Shown here: in pieces, positions 52,901 to 62,080 of the stretch
How positions within the stretch are numbered: the stretch's first letter is position 1
How the letters are laid out: the number at the start of each line of letters is the position of its first letter
Source of the DNA: DATBHM01 sp963772375
GTDB taxonomy: Bacteria; Actinomycetota; UBA4738; JACQTL01
Reading direction: 5' to 3'
DNA: 64,000 nt
Assembly: GCA_963772375.1 (NCBI GenBank)
Contig: CAVYXG010000001.1
Coordinates: 868,001 to 932,000 of the forward strand
Notes under the pieces: generated by a model
The model's input: only the letters and a program-made list of their open reading frames with translations
Database searches by the model: none
Told to the model about the DNA's origin: nothing
Translations under genes and position numbers: made by a program

Positions 52901-53856
52901 GCGCCTCGCGCGGAGCGGACTTGGCCCCGGACGACCCGGCCTTTGCCGAGGATGCAACGGTCGTCGTCGGCGGCGCGTCGGTGTGGTTCGGTCCGAAGGT
53001 GGCGCTCACCGAAGTGTCGTGTTCCTTCGGTCCCGGGGTGACGGGCCTGCTCGGCCCGAACGGCGCGGGCAAGACCACGCTCATGCGGGCAATCTGCGGG
53101 ATGCTGCCCCTCAACGTCGGCACCGTTCGAGTGGCCAGGCTCGACCCCCGCACCCGGCGGGAAGCGCAAGGCGCCCTCGCCCTCGTCCCCGAGGAAGACG
53201 CGAGCCCGGGCGGGCTCTCGGCTCGCCAGCTGGTGCGCTACGCCGCCGCCCTGCACGGGGTGCGTGACCGCGCGGCGCCCGATCGAGCCCTCGCGGCCGT
53301 CGATCTCGTCGACGTGGCCGACCGCAAGGTCGGAGGCTTCAGCAAGGGGATGCGCCAGCGCGCGCGGGTGGCCGCCGCCCTCGTGGGCGAACCCACCATC
53401 CTCGTGCTCGACGAGCCGCTGAACGGCGCCGATCCCGTTCAGCGCGTGACGCTCATCGAGCTCTTCCAACGCCTGGCCGACGAGGGACGCACGGTGATCG
53501 TCAGCTCCCACGTGTTGCACGAGGTCGAGCGCCTGGCCCGCCGCCAGATCGTGCTCGTGCGCGGCCGGCTCGCCGCGGCCGGCGATCACCACGCCATCCG
53601 GAGTGCGATCGCCGACCGCCCCCGGCAGGTGCTCGTGCGCTCGTCGGATCCCCGCGGCCTGGCCGCCGCGCTCGTGGGCATCGAGGCGGTGAGCGGCGTG
53701 GGCATCGACGGCGCCGAGGTGATCGTGTCGTCGCTGCGCGCCCTCGATCTCGCCCGCGCGCTGCCGGGAGTCGCGCGGCGGGCCGGCGTCCGCCTCCTCG
53801 AGGTGCGCCCCCTCGACGACTCGCTGGAGTCGGCCTTCCGGGAACTGGTCCGGTGA
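52897..53856 (+). CDS. ABC transporter ATPase (second)
   Basis: 319 aa. Walker A GPNGAGKTT, signature FSKGMRQRARVAAAL, Walker B ILVLDEPLNGADP, H-loop VSSHVLHE. It is only distantly similar to the first ATPase, so the operon may build a heteromeric exporter or two coupled ones. GTGA overlaps on both sides. Confidence 0.9.
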   Translation: MSASRGADLAPDDPAFAEDATVVVGGASVWFGPKVALTEVSCSFGPGVTGLLGPNGAGKTTLMRAICGMLPLNVGTVRVARLDPRTRREAQGALALVPEEDASPGGLSARQLVRYAAALHGVRDRAAPDRALAAVDLVDVADRKVGGFSKGMRQRARVAAALVGEPTILVLDEPLNGADPVQRVTLIELFQRLADEGRTVIVSSHVLHEVERLARRQIVLVRGRLAAAGDHHAIRSAIADRPRQVLVRSSDPRGLAAALVGIEAVSGVGIDGAEVIVSSLRALDLARALPGVARRAGVRLLEVRPLDDSLESAFRELVR

Positions 53857-54611
53857 CCACCCCAGTCGCCGAGCGCGCGCTCCCCAGGCCCTTCGTTGCC
53901 GCCTTCGTGTACGCGCTGCGGATCTGCGTGCCGCCCAAGCGGGCCGCACTGCTGGCCCTGCCGTGCGCGGGCGCCCTCCTCTTCGGGCTCCTCGCCCACA
54001 CGGTGAACGAGGCGACGCCAGCTGGCCGGTTCAACACGATCAGCGGTGCGCTCTTCGGGCTGATCCTGCCCCTGGCGTGCCTCGTGGTCGGTGATGCCGT
54101 GCTGGGCGCGGAGATCCGAAGCGGGACGTTCGGCCTCACGTGGCAGTCGCCCGTCCGCTTCTCCAAGATCATCCTGGCCCGATGGTCGGCCGGCTGGCTC
54201 GTGGCTGCCGGCGCCCTGGCTCCCGCACTGGCGCTGTCGGCGGTCATCGCGGGTGCGCCGGGGGCCGTGGCCCCGATCGCGCTCGCGGCCGTCGCCGGGA
54301 CCGCCGCCTATGTGGCGTTGTTCGTGTTCATCGGGGCCACGTTCCGGCGTGCTGCGTGGTGGTCGCTCGCGATCGTCCTGCTCGGCGAGCGTCTCCTCGG
54401 CGGGGCACTGGCCGGGATCGCCCAGCTGTCGCCGCAGTGGCTCTCGGCAATGGTCTACGCCGGACTCGATCCAAACGCCCACGGACTCGAGCGCGCGGGC
54501 ATTCCCACGGGGGGCGCCGCCGTCGGGCGCCTCGCCCTGCTCGCCGTGGTGTTCATCCTGCTCGCCGTGCGCCGGATCCGCCGGTTCCGGATCGGCAGCG
54601 TCGGCGAGTAA
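53853..54611 (+). CDS. ABC-2-type permease (second)
   Basis: 252 aa with about six membrane helices (LALPCAGALLFGLLAHTV, GALFGLILPLACLVVGDAVLGAEIRSGTFGL and others). The GxEIRSGTFG loop is typical of ABC-2 permeases. Last gene of the four-gene unit; substrate unknown. Confidence 0.82.
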   Translation: MTTPVAERALPRPFVAAFVYALRICVPPKRAALLALPCAGALLFGLLAHTVNEATPAGRFNTISGALFGLILPLACLVVGDAVLGAEIRSGTFGLTWQSPVRFSKIILARWSAGWLVAAGALAPALALSAVIAGAPGAVAPIALAAVAGTAAYVALFVFIGATFRRAAWWSLAIVLLGERLLGGALAGIAQLSPQWLSAMVYAGLDPNAHGLERAGIPTGGAAVGRLALLAVVFILLAVRRIRRFRIGSVGE

Positions 54612-54794
54612 CCCTGTCGAATGGCGCAAATGTCCCCCGGGCCGCGGCGCCAGGCCTCAACCGGTACGTAGCGAACTCACCGACGGCGTCAGCTTCCGCA
54701 AGCAGTCGGAGACCGGCCATCAGGTGCCCGGCATCGCAGGGGCGGAGTCGGCGAACGTCCAGGTCCTCTGACCGGACGGAGTCACTCACTGGCG

Positions 54795-55550
54795 TCAGCG
54801 CGAACGCTGGGGAGACCGGTGGAGCGCCCAGCCCTCACCCGCGGTAAGCGGCGATGAGCCCGCGAGCTCCTTTGCGCCGGGCGCAGGTGGGGTGAATCCT
54901 TTGACGATCAGCCAGACCGCGAGCGTCATCTCCTGCACACCCAGGGGGATCTCGGATACGACCTGGGTCGTCGAACCGGCTTCGAGTCCGTACATCACCA
55001 TCACGCCCGCCGCCAGATACGACGCGGCACCGATGAGGCCCCAGCCAGACAACCATCGAGGCACGAGTCTCGCCCGATACAGCATGTAATTGAGGATTAG
55101 GGCACCCAGGGCGAAGATGACCACGTTGACCGCGTAGTTCCCCCAATCGCGTTCAGCCAGCAGCAAGCCGCCCAGGGTCTGGTGAGGGGAAGCTTCGGGA
55201 GCGCCCGCATCCACGAACTCCCGGCTCAGCGTCAGGAGGGTCAGGCCACCGATCACGCTGATGGCGGCGGCTGCGCCCTCGATGGTCCTGGCGACGACAT
55301 ACCCCAGAGCCAAGCGTTCGCTGAACCGCTTCAAGACGGGGTAGATGGCGATGGCGATCCCAACGATCGCGATACCCATGATGAGCTCGAAGAGCGCTCC
55401 CGTCGCCACTTGGCTCTTGTCGAGAGACGCTCTGGTGAGGTAGTCATCAGCGCCGAGAACCGGCTGCTGGAACACACCAGCCAGCACGCCCGCAACCGTC
55501 GCCGTGATGAACAGGCCTCCCACGACCCGTGCGGTGGTTCGGTCCGTCAT
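54795..55550 (-). CDS. DUF4386 family membrane protein
   Basis: 251 aa with six hydrophobic helices. TARVVGGLFITATVAGVLAGVF at the start, ALFELIMGIAIVGIAIAIYPVLKRFSE, YVVARTIEGAAAAISVIGGLTLL and NYMLYRARLVPRWLSGWGLIGAA are the DUF4386 landmarks. Function unknown. ATG 55550 follows AAAGGAG. Confidence 0.85.
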   Translation of the reverse strand: MTDRTTARVVGGLFITATVAGVLAGVFQQPVLGADDYLTRASLDKSQVATGALFELIMGIAIVGIAIAIYPVLKRFSERLALGYVVARTIEGAAAAISVIGGLTLLTLSREFVDAGAPEASPHQTLGGLLLAERDWGNYAVNVVIFALGALILNYMLYRARLVPRWLSGWGLIGAASYLAAGVMVMYGLEAGSTTQVVSEIPLGVQEMTLAVWLIVKGFTPPAPGAKELAGSSPLTAGEGWALHRSPQRSR

Positions 55551-55992
55551 ACCCACCACTCCTTTCCGACTCTCTTCTGATTCACCCTTCCGACTCCTGG
55601 ATCTCGCGGTCCCCGAAGAACACGGGCTCCCATCTGGAGACAGTCGATCCACCACGACAACGCCAGCTCAGCAGATTCCCAAAGCACCCAGTGGGGGCCT
55701 CCGGGCCCTTCGGCGCAGGCCCCTCGCGCTTTGAGCGCCTCTGGTGCGGCTCGCGACGGCCGCGGCAGCATGGAAGACGTGCCCAAACAGGAATGAGCGT
55801 TTCGCGGACGCCGCAATCCCCGGGAGTGCGCGCGACGACTGGAGGGATGGATCGGCGAGAAGGTCCAACCAAGTCGGCTGAAGACGGAGCGGGGTTCGAC
55901 GGAGAGGGAAGGGTGCACTCGACGTTAGATCAGGAGTCCGGTCGCCCCCATGACCCAGGTGCCCGTCGGCCACGAGGGGGTGCCTGGTCGGG
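55551..55992. other. No supported gene
   Basis: Intergenic between the DUF4386 gene and the dehydrogenase gene; neither strand shows a family-like frame. The promoter of the DUF4386 gene should lie at its left end. Confidence 0.5.
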
Positions 55993-57015
55993 TCAGGCAG
56001 CCCTGCCTGGCTCGTCCACCTCAGATCGCTCGTCGCAGACCGTCACGACGACCTTGCCCTTCGGGTGGCCGTCCTCGACGTATCGGAGCGCGTCGGGCGC
56101 CTCCTGGAGCGGGTAGACACGATCGATCACCGGGGTCACGTCGCCAGCCTCGATCATCGCGGCGAGGGTAGCGAGGTCGGCCCCGTTGCCCTCACCTCCG
56201 ACGGCCACGAGCCGCTGCGACACGAACGGCGCCACGAGCTTGCCGCGCATCGCGATCGCGCCGGGGCCGAACAGGCCACCGTGTTGCGAACCCCCCACGG
56301 CCGCAAGGGTGCCCTGGGCGGTGAGCGTGCGGCGGAGCGAACGCAGCGAGTGGGCACCCCCATTGTTCACCACGACGTCGTACGTCCGGCCGGCGTCGAC
56401 GAACTTCTCGGCCGTGTAGTCGATCACCTCTCCGGCGCCGAGAGAGCGGACGAGCTCGACGGCTGCCGGACCGCACACCGCGGTCACCACTCCGCCGAAG
56501 GCTCGGGCGATCTGGAGGGCAAAGGTGCCGACGCCGCCGGATGCCCCGATCAGGAGCACGGTCGTTCCGGGCCCGACCCGACCGGCGTCGCGGATCGCCA
56601 GGAGCGCCGTGACTCCCGCCACCGGTACCGCAGCCGCCTGCTCGAACGTGCAGTTGGCCGGCATCCGCGCGACGCGGTCCTCGCGGATCGTGGCGAGCTC
56701 GGCGAGGCCTCCCGTGAACCCCACCTCCGCGTAGACGTGGTCGCCCGGGGAGAACCGCGTGACGCCCTCGCCGACCGACGCGACCACGCCAGCGACGTCG
56801 CAGCCGGCGATCATCGGGCGGCGCGGCCGCCGGAGCCCGAACCTGAGCCGGACCAGGAACGGGTCGGCCCGCATGACGTGCCAGTCGGCCGCGTTGAGCC
56901 CACAGGCCTGAACTCGCACCGCCACCTCGTCGCCGGCCGGCGTCGGCGTCTCGACCTCCTCGAACCCGAGCACGTCGGGCGACCCGTACCTCCCGTACAC
57001 CCATGCCTTCATCAT
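55993..57015 (-). CDS. NAD(P)-dependent zinc-free alcohol dehydrogenase / quinone-oxidoreductase-like
   Basis: 340 aa MDR-superfamily protein. YGSPDVLGFEEVETPTPAGDEVAVRVQACGLNAADWHVMRG-like start (here MRAD), GCDVAGVV, nucleotide-binding IGASGGVGTFALQIARAFGG, and late YPLQEAPDALRYVEDGHPKGKVVV. No zinc Cys cluster, so it is of the quinone-oxidoreductase type, reducing enones or quinones with NADPH. ATG at 57015, with a second ATG at 57012. Confidence 0.86.
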   Translation of the reverse strand: MMKAWVYGRYGSPDVLGFEEVETPTPAGDEVAVRVQACGLNAADWHVMRADPFLVRLRFGLRRPRRPMIAGCDVAGVVASVGEGVTRFSPGDHVYAEVGFTGGLAELATIREDRVARMPANCTFEQAAAVPVAGVTALLAIRDAGRVGPGTTVLLIGASGGVGTFALQIARAFGGVVTAVCGPAAVELVRSLGAGEVIDYTAEKFVDAGRTYDVVVNNGGAHSLRSLRRTLTAQGTLAAVGGSQHGGLFGPGAIAMRGKLVAPFVSQRLVAVGGEGNGADLATLAAMIEAGDVTPVIDRVYPLQEAPDALRYVEDGHPKGKVVVTVCDERSEVDEPGRAA

Positions 57016-57303
57016 GTACTACTTCCGTCCTCGTTCTCGGGGTTGTGGAAAACCAAGTCGAGCGTGCCGATCGGCCCGACGGATCGGCTGGCACGGCAGG
57101 TCGGTGGCCCGCTTTCCGCCGACGGGCACCGGGTGGCCTCCGAACTTCCCGGTTCTCGTCATGGTCTGACCACCACTCCGGCCGAGGTGTCCTTCACGTG
57201 TGGCGGGTCATCAGCAGAGCTGATCGCAACGACCCAGGGACCGGACCATGCGGGGTGAGTCGCTGTGGTCGATAGGGTGGGAGTAGGCTGAGGGGAGGAC
57301 CGG

Positions 57304-57462
57304 ATGTCGAGCGACAAGGACGATGCCAACAAGCGAGTGTACATTCGCCCGCCGAGCAACATCCAGGACATGAGCGATGAGGAAATGGAGCAATGGGCCA
57401 AGGACATGATCCTGACGCCCCTGCTGGGCCCGGCTGAGGCGGAGCCGAAGAAGTCGGACTGA
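57304..57462 (+). CDS. 52-aa acidic protein of unknown function
   Basis: ATG 57304 follows GGGAGG by about 6 nt. The product MSSDKDDANKRVYIRP continues PSNIQDMSDEEMEQWAKDMI and ends PKKSD: hydrophilic and helical. Codon use is natural and the ribosome binding site is good, so it is probably real. It lies alone between two convergent-facing genes. Confidence 0.5.
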   Translation: MSSDKDDANKRVYIRPPSNIQDMSDEEMEQWAKDMILTPLLGPAEAEPKKSD

Positions 57463-57584
57463 GGCGGCCGGAGGTCGAGGCTGCGGAGCATCTGTTCCGC
57501 CCGAAGGAGCCGCAGAGCGGTGTGGCGGGGATGTGTACCGCGAGCAGTTCCAGCGTTCGACCTGCCAGCCGAGACGCGCCGGGC

Positions 57585-59018
57585 CTAGCGGATGGCCGGG
57601 CCCAGGCCCTCGCGGTCCCGCGTCGCACCGAAGTCGCGCAATGTGTCCGAGAGGCCCTCGGCGAAAAGCGCCAGATCCGGGACGGCGTCGGCATCGCCCA
57701 CGACGTCGAAGTTGAGCTGTCCGCCGTAGGACAGGACCCCGACGCTCACGGTCACGTTCCCCTGTACCACGCCGACCTGGAACACCTCGAGTACCCGCGC
57801 ACCGGCCAGGTACGTCGGGAACGGGGGCCCGGGGAGGTTGCTCGCAAGCAGGTTGATCAGCCGCTGGTGCGACATCACGCGAACCATCCATCGCTGGGCG
57901 AACCGCCCCGCCGGCTGGTATGCGGGGCGCCGCTTTCGCGCCGCCGTTGCCCGGGCGATGCTCACAACCCTCCGCCTCCCATCGGGCTCGTCGACCGGGA
58001 CAGGGACGACGATGATCCCGACTCGGTTGCCCATCGGGGGCTCGCCGCCCGTGCCACGCAGCGACGCCGCCACCGAGACCTTCAGGGTCAGGTCGGGGCG
58101 GAGTTCGCCCCGATGTTCGAGGAGACGTCGAGCGCCTCCGGCCACGGCGGCCAGCACGACGTCGTTCACCTTGCCACCGAGGGCGTGCGCCACCGCACGC
58201 GTCCGCTCGAGGTCCGCACGAACGAAGATCAACGTCCGGTGCTTCCCCACCTGGCTGCTCAGCGAAAGACGGGGTGCTGAACCCTCGCCAACGAGGTATC
58301 CGATCTGGCGGAGGGCCGCTCGGAGGCGACGCATCGCGTGGGATGCATACCGGAGTCCCCCCAGCGCTCGGCCGGCTGCCCGGGCCAGGCGGCGGACGTT
58401 GTCGGCGAACAGGTCCCGGGCGCCGGGCACGCGCGTAGGGGTCCAGGGCGGGGCCACGGGTGCGGGGAGCCCGGGAGCCGGATCGAGCAGGGCGCCGATC
58501 AAGGCCAGTGCCGCCACGCCGTCTGCGACGACGTGATGGAGGCGGAACAGCACCCCCACGTTGCCGTCGGCGAGTCCGGTCAGGACCCACATCTCCCAGA
58601 GCGGACGGGATCGGTCGAGCGGCGCCTCGTTCAGCTCCGAACACAGCTTGAGCAGCGATGGTTCGTCCCCCGGCCAAGGGACCGAGCTGGCGCGGACGTG
58701 GTGACGGATGTCGAACCGGGCGTCGTCCATCCAGACAGGTGGCCCCAACCCGATCGCAGGCACGTACAGGACCTGGCGCAATCGTGGCGCGGCGTCGATG
58801 CGACGCTCGACGTGGTCTCGGATGACGTCGATCGGGCTGGCATCGGCGGTGAGACCAGGCGCCGGTTCGACGTACGCGAGCGCCGCGATGTGCATCGGGA
58901 GGCCGCGGTCCTCCACGCGGAGGTTGCTGACGTCGAGCGGGCTCAGTCGCTCCAGTGCGATCTCGTCGGGAATGCGGCGAGGCGCCTTGGTGTGCGATGA
59001 CGGGTCGCGCTTCATCAT
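57585..59018 (-). CDS. Wax-ester synthase / diacylglycerol acyltransferase (WS/DGAT)
   Basis: 477 aa. The catalytic motif HHVVADG starts at residue 161, after ERLSPLDVSNLRVEDRG-type start; also LDRSRPLWEMWVLTGL and the C-terminal VNDVVLAAVAGGARRLL and NLPGPPFPTYLAGARVLEV. Such enzymes join acyl-CoA to diacylglycerol or fatty alcohol for lipid storage. Full length. ATG 59018 or 59015. Confidence 0.88.
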   Translation of the reverse strand: MMKRDPSSHTKAPRRIPDEIALERLSPLDVSNLRVEDRGLPMHIAALAYVEPAPGLTADASPIDVIRDHVERRIDAAPRLRQVLYVPAIGLGPPVWMDDARFDIRHHVRASSVPWPGDEPSLLKLCSELNEAPLDRSRPLWEMWVLTGLADGNVGVLFRLHHVVADGVAALALIGALLDPAPGLPAPVAPPWTPTRVPGARDLFADNVRRLARAAGRALGGLRYASHAMRRLRAALRQIGYLVGEGSAPRLSLSSQVGKHRTLIFVRADLERTRAVAHALGGKVNDVVLAAVAGGARRLLEHRGELRPDLTLKVSVAASLRGTGGEPPMGNRVGIIVVPVPVDEPDGRRRVVSIARATAARKRRPAYQPAGRFAQRWMVRVMSHQRLINLLASNLPGPPFPTYLAGARVLEVFQVGVVQGNVTVSVGVLSYGGQLNFDVVGDADAVPDLALFAEGLSDTLRDFGATRDREGLGPAIR

Positions 59019-59044
59019 CCGATGATGCCCGGTCGAGCCCGGCC

Positions 59045-59530
59045 TCAATCAATCGTCATCACGCCAACGTCGATAACGGCAAGAGCACAGGAGACTCCGG
59101 AGGGAGCGAACCACTGGAGCCTCCTGTGCTGCTCCACCATTCGAGCTGGGCCTACGCCACGAAAGAGGCCGACGCCTCTGTTCGCCCCGGGCCGACCGGC
59201 TCGCCCCATGCGGGGGACCCTCCCGCCCTGTTCCGACGCCCTTCGTGCGAACACGCCGGCCGCGTACGCGAATCGTTCCCGCCAGTCGCCCCCCGGCAAC
59301 AGGGCTGGGTCGAGCGGGATCTCGGCGTAGACGGCTTCCACGATCAGCCCGAGCAGCTCGTCCTTGTTCGCCACCCAGTGGTACACGGCCATCGGGTCGA
59401 CGCCCAGCTCCCGGCCGAGGGCCCGCATCGTGAGGCCCTCGAGCCCGTCGCGGTCCACGATCCGGAGGGCGGCGGCGACCACCCGCTCGCGCGAGAGCCG
59501 CCGCCGCGCGGGCATCTCCTCCTCGTCCAT
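59045..59530 (-). CDS. TetR-family regulator with shortened C-terminal domain
   Basis: The DNA-binding half is intact (LSRERVVAAALRIVDRDGLEGLTMRALGRELGVDPMAVYHWVANKDELLG). The ligand-binding domain starts (ALLPGGDWRERFAYAAGVFARR) but after about residue 100 turns into unrelated Gly/Arg-rich sequence and stops at 161 aa, against about 200 with a helical C-terminus in relatives. The start overlaps the stop of the ABC-2 permease remnant, so TetR was the second gene of a drug-export operon. Confidence 0.65.
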   Translation of the reverse strand: MDEEEMPARRRLSRERVVAAALRIVDRDGLEGLTMRALGRELGVDPMAVYHWVANKDELLGLIVEAVYAEIPLDPALLPGGDWRERFAYAAGVFARRASEQGGRVPRMGRAGRPGANRGVGLFRGVGPARMVEQHRRLQWFAPSGVSCALAVIDVGVMTID

Positions 59531-59760
59531 CAGCCCTCCCAGACCTTCTCGTCGGTGAAGCGGAACCGCCACAGCGCCACGAGGGCCAGGCCGAGCGCAA
59601 TTGCGGCAACGACGCCCGCCGGACGCAGCGTCGCACCGAACGACGCCCCCTTGAGCACGATCCCGCGGAACCCCTCGATCATCCAGTACGCGGGCGACGC
59701 CGGCGCGATGGCCGGGGCTCCAAGCGAACCCTCGCCCAGGCCATCCCGAGCAAGGATCCA
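59530..59760 (-). pseudogene. ABC-2 permease, C-terminal remnant
   Basis: SPAYWMIEGFRGIVLKGASF and a final helix AAIALGLALVALWRFRFTDEKVWEG are the typical end of drug-type ABC-2 permeases. Everything upstream is lost at about 59760, near the IS110 left end. Confidence 0.7.
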
Positions 59761-59937
59761 CCCCGCGACGCCGGTACGACCTTGGTAGTGGAGCCCGTCT
59801 CTCAGTCTGGCGCCGGGGCCCGACCAGAAGAGTCGCGCACTGTTGCTTCGAGCACGCCGATCAGAAGTTCGGTTCCCTGACCGAGGCCCCCGAGCGTCCC
59901 ATCTGTACCCACTGCGGGGGGAGGAGGAGGTTGGCGC

Positions 59938-61282
59938 GTGACGGACCGCCCAAGGGAGATCGATGCCGAGGCGCACGAGGAGATCGTGGAGCACGTGGCC
60001 GCGATCGACGTGGCCAAGGCGTCGGGGACCGTGTGCACCCGGGTCCCCCATCGGTCGATCCCGGGCCGCCGCCTCACCAAGGCGTGGGACGTGGCGGCCA
60101 CGACGAACGCCATCATGGCTCTGGCCGAGGAGCTGGCCGAACTCGGCATCGAGCGCACGGTCGTCGAGTCCACCTCGGACTACTGGCGGCCCTTCGTGTA
60201 CGTGCTGCAGGCTCGGGGCCTCGACCACCTGGCTGGTCAACGCCCACGACGTCAAGCAGGTCCCGGGACGGCCCAAGACCGACAAGCTCGACGCGGTGTG
60301 GCTGGCCAAGCTGAACGAGCGGGGCATGCTTCGCCCGTCGTTCGTCCCTCCCGAGCCCATCCGTCGGCTCCGGGACTACACCCGGCTCCGGGTGGACCTG
60401 ACGGCGGAGCGGACCCGGCACAAGCAGCGCATCGAGAAGCTCCTGGAGGACGCCCTGATCAAGCTGTCCTCCGAGGCCTCCGACGTCCTGGGGGTCTCCG
60501 GCCGGGCCATGATCGAGGCCCTCATCGCCGGGGAGCGCGATCCCGGTGTGCTGGCCGGGCTGGCCAGGGGACGGATGCGGGTGAAGCACGCCGCGTTGGT
60601 GGAGGCCCTGACCGGACGGTTCGACGACCACCACGCCGAGCTTGCCCGGATGCTGCTGGACCAGATCGACGCCCTCACCGAGAAGATCGATCGCCTGACC
60701 TCCCGCATCGACGAGCTCATCGCGGCGATTCCCGCGGCCCATGCCCCTCCCGGCGGAGGCCCTGGCGCCCCGGACCCCGATGCCGCCCCGCTCGCTGCGG
60801 TGGCGCGCCTGGACGAGATCGCCGGGATCGGTCCCCGGGCCGCCCAGACGATCATCGCCGAGGTCGGGCTGGACATGGCCCAGTTCCCCACGGCCGGCCA
60901 CCTGGTGTCGTGGGCCAGGCTGTCCCCCCGGACGATCCAGTCCGGGCCCAAGCGCCGAGGAGGGAGGGCCGGGAAGGGCAACCCGTACCTCAAGGGTGTG
61001 CTCGGGGAGGCGGCCGCCGCCGCGGCCAAGACCGACACCTTCCTCGGGGAGCGGTACCGGCGCCTGGTGAAGCGCCGCGGCAAGCTCAAGACCCTGGTCG
61101 CCGTGGCCCGATCCATCCTGGTCATCGTGTGGCACCTGCTGGCCGATCCCACCGCCCGGTTCCGTGACCTCGGCGGCGACTTCTACTCGACCACCGTCAA
61201 CACCAACCGCAGAACCCGCAACCTCGTACATCAACTCGAGGCCCTCGGCCACAAGGTCACCCTCACTCCGGCCGCCGCCTGA
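59938..61282 (+). pseudogene. IS110-family transposase, one frameshift
   Basis: The N-terminal RuvC-like part (VAAIDVAKASGTVCTRVP, VVESTSDYWRPFVYVL) is in one frame; near 60233 it shifts to WLVNAHDVKQVPGRPKTDKLDAVWLAKL, and the rest to the transposase_20 domain (LDEIAGIGPRAAQTIIAEVG, SWARLSPRTIQSG) and the stop at 61282 is open. Total about 440 aa when joined. IS110 elements lack obvious inverted repeats, so element ends are not given. Confidence 0.85.
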
Positions 61283-61349
61283 GCGATCACGCATCGGTTC
61301 TCCGTCTCGGGTACCGTCTCGAGCCGCTGTCACGTGCCCGCTCTCGCCG

Positions 61350-61660
61350 CAAGAGCTCAAGTCGTTTTCCGATCAGGTCGAACCGCAGCGCAGTCTGCCG
61401 CTGGCCCATGTCGATGTTCATGGTCTGCAGCGTCGAGACGTCACCGCAGGCGTGCGAGTCGAACCGGACCGTGCTGCCGCTGCGATCGACCGCATAGCAC
61501 GAGAGGCCGTCCGGGAGCGAGAGGCTCGCGGTGGCGGTGTGCCCGTCGCCGCTCAGCGAGCAGGTCGGGCGCCGGCGTGCGGCGCCACGGCGACGAGCTG
61601 CAGCGCGAGCACCGTGAGCGCGACCCCGCCGGCCAACCGGCGGCGCTTCAAGCGAGGACG
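61350..61660 (-). pseudogene. Possible secreted protein, frameshifted
   Basis: A hydrophobic leader (GGVALTVLALQLVAVAPHAGA) is followed, after a one-base shift near 61560, by CSLSGDGHTATASLSLPDGLSCYAVDRSGSTVRFDSHACG. Cys pairs and composition suit a small exported protein. No family recognised; weak call. Confidence 0.3.
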
Positions 61661-61732
61661 ATGGATCCCCTCTCGAGCCCGCGGGAACCGGACACGGCGC
61701 GAAGTAGGCTCTGCTCGGTGTGCCCAGTTGAA

Positions 61733-61909
61733 CGATTCAGCGTCCGGCTCGTGGGCTCGGTGCTCGCCGAGCAGCACGACGAATGGGCGGTGGCCCGCCG
61801 GTACATGAGCCAGGAGTCCCTCGCCAAGGCCCGCCTGGAGTGTCGTCAATGGCGAGCTCCCCGACGCGCCCGAGGAGGTGAGCCGAGAGCTGGTGGCGGC
61901 CAGCTAATT
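61733..61909 (+). pseudogene. IS256-family transposase, C-terminal tail
   Basis: SVRLVGSVLAEQHDEWAVARRYMSQESLAKARLE, then after a shift near 61840 NGELPDAPEEVSRELVAAS and stop: the end of mutator-type transposases. Nothing upstream remains. Confidence 0.75.
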
Positions 61910-62080
61910 GATCAATTCGATGACGATGGAGCGAGTGGGCTCATACACCACTTGACGGGACGCGGCCGACGAGGCATGTACCGGGGCGACCTCGGGTGGG
62001 ACCCACATCGCAACGTGCGACCGGCTGGAATCGGCGGGGCCGTCGAATTCGACTCCGCGAGGGCGCCGGCGGAGCTCGGT

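Noticed and set aside
60225..60245. Programmed frameshift in the IS110 transposase
   Set aside because: IS110 transposases are normally encoded in one frame and no slippery heptamer is seen; treated as a mutation.
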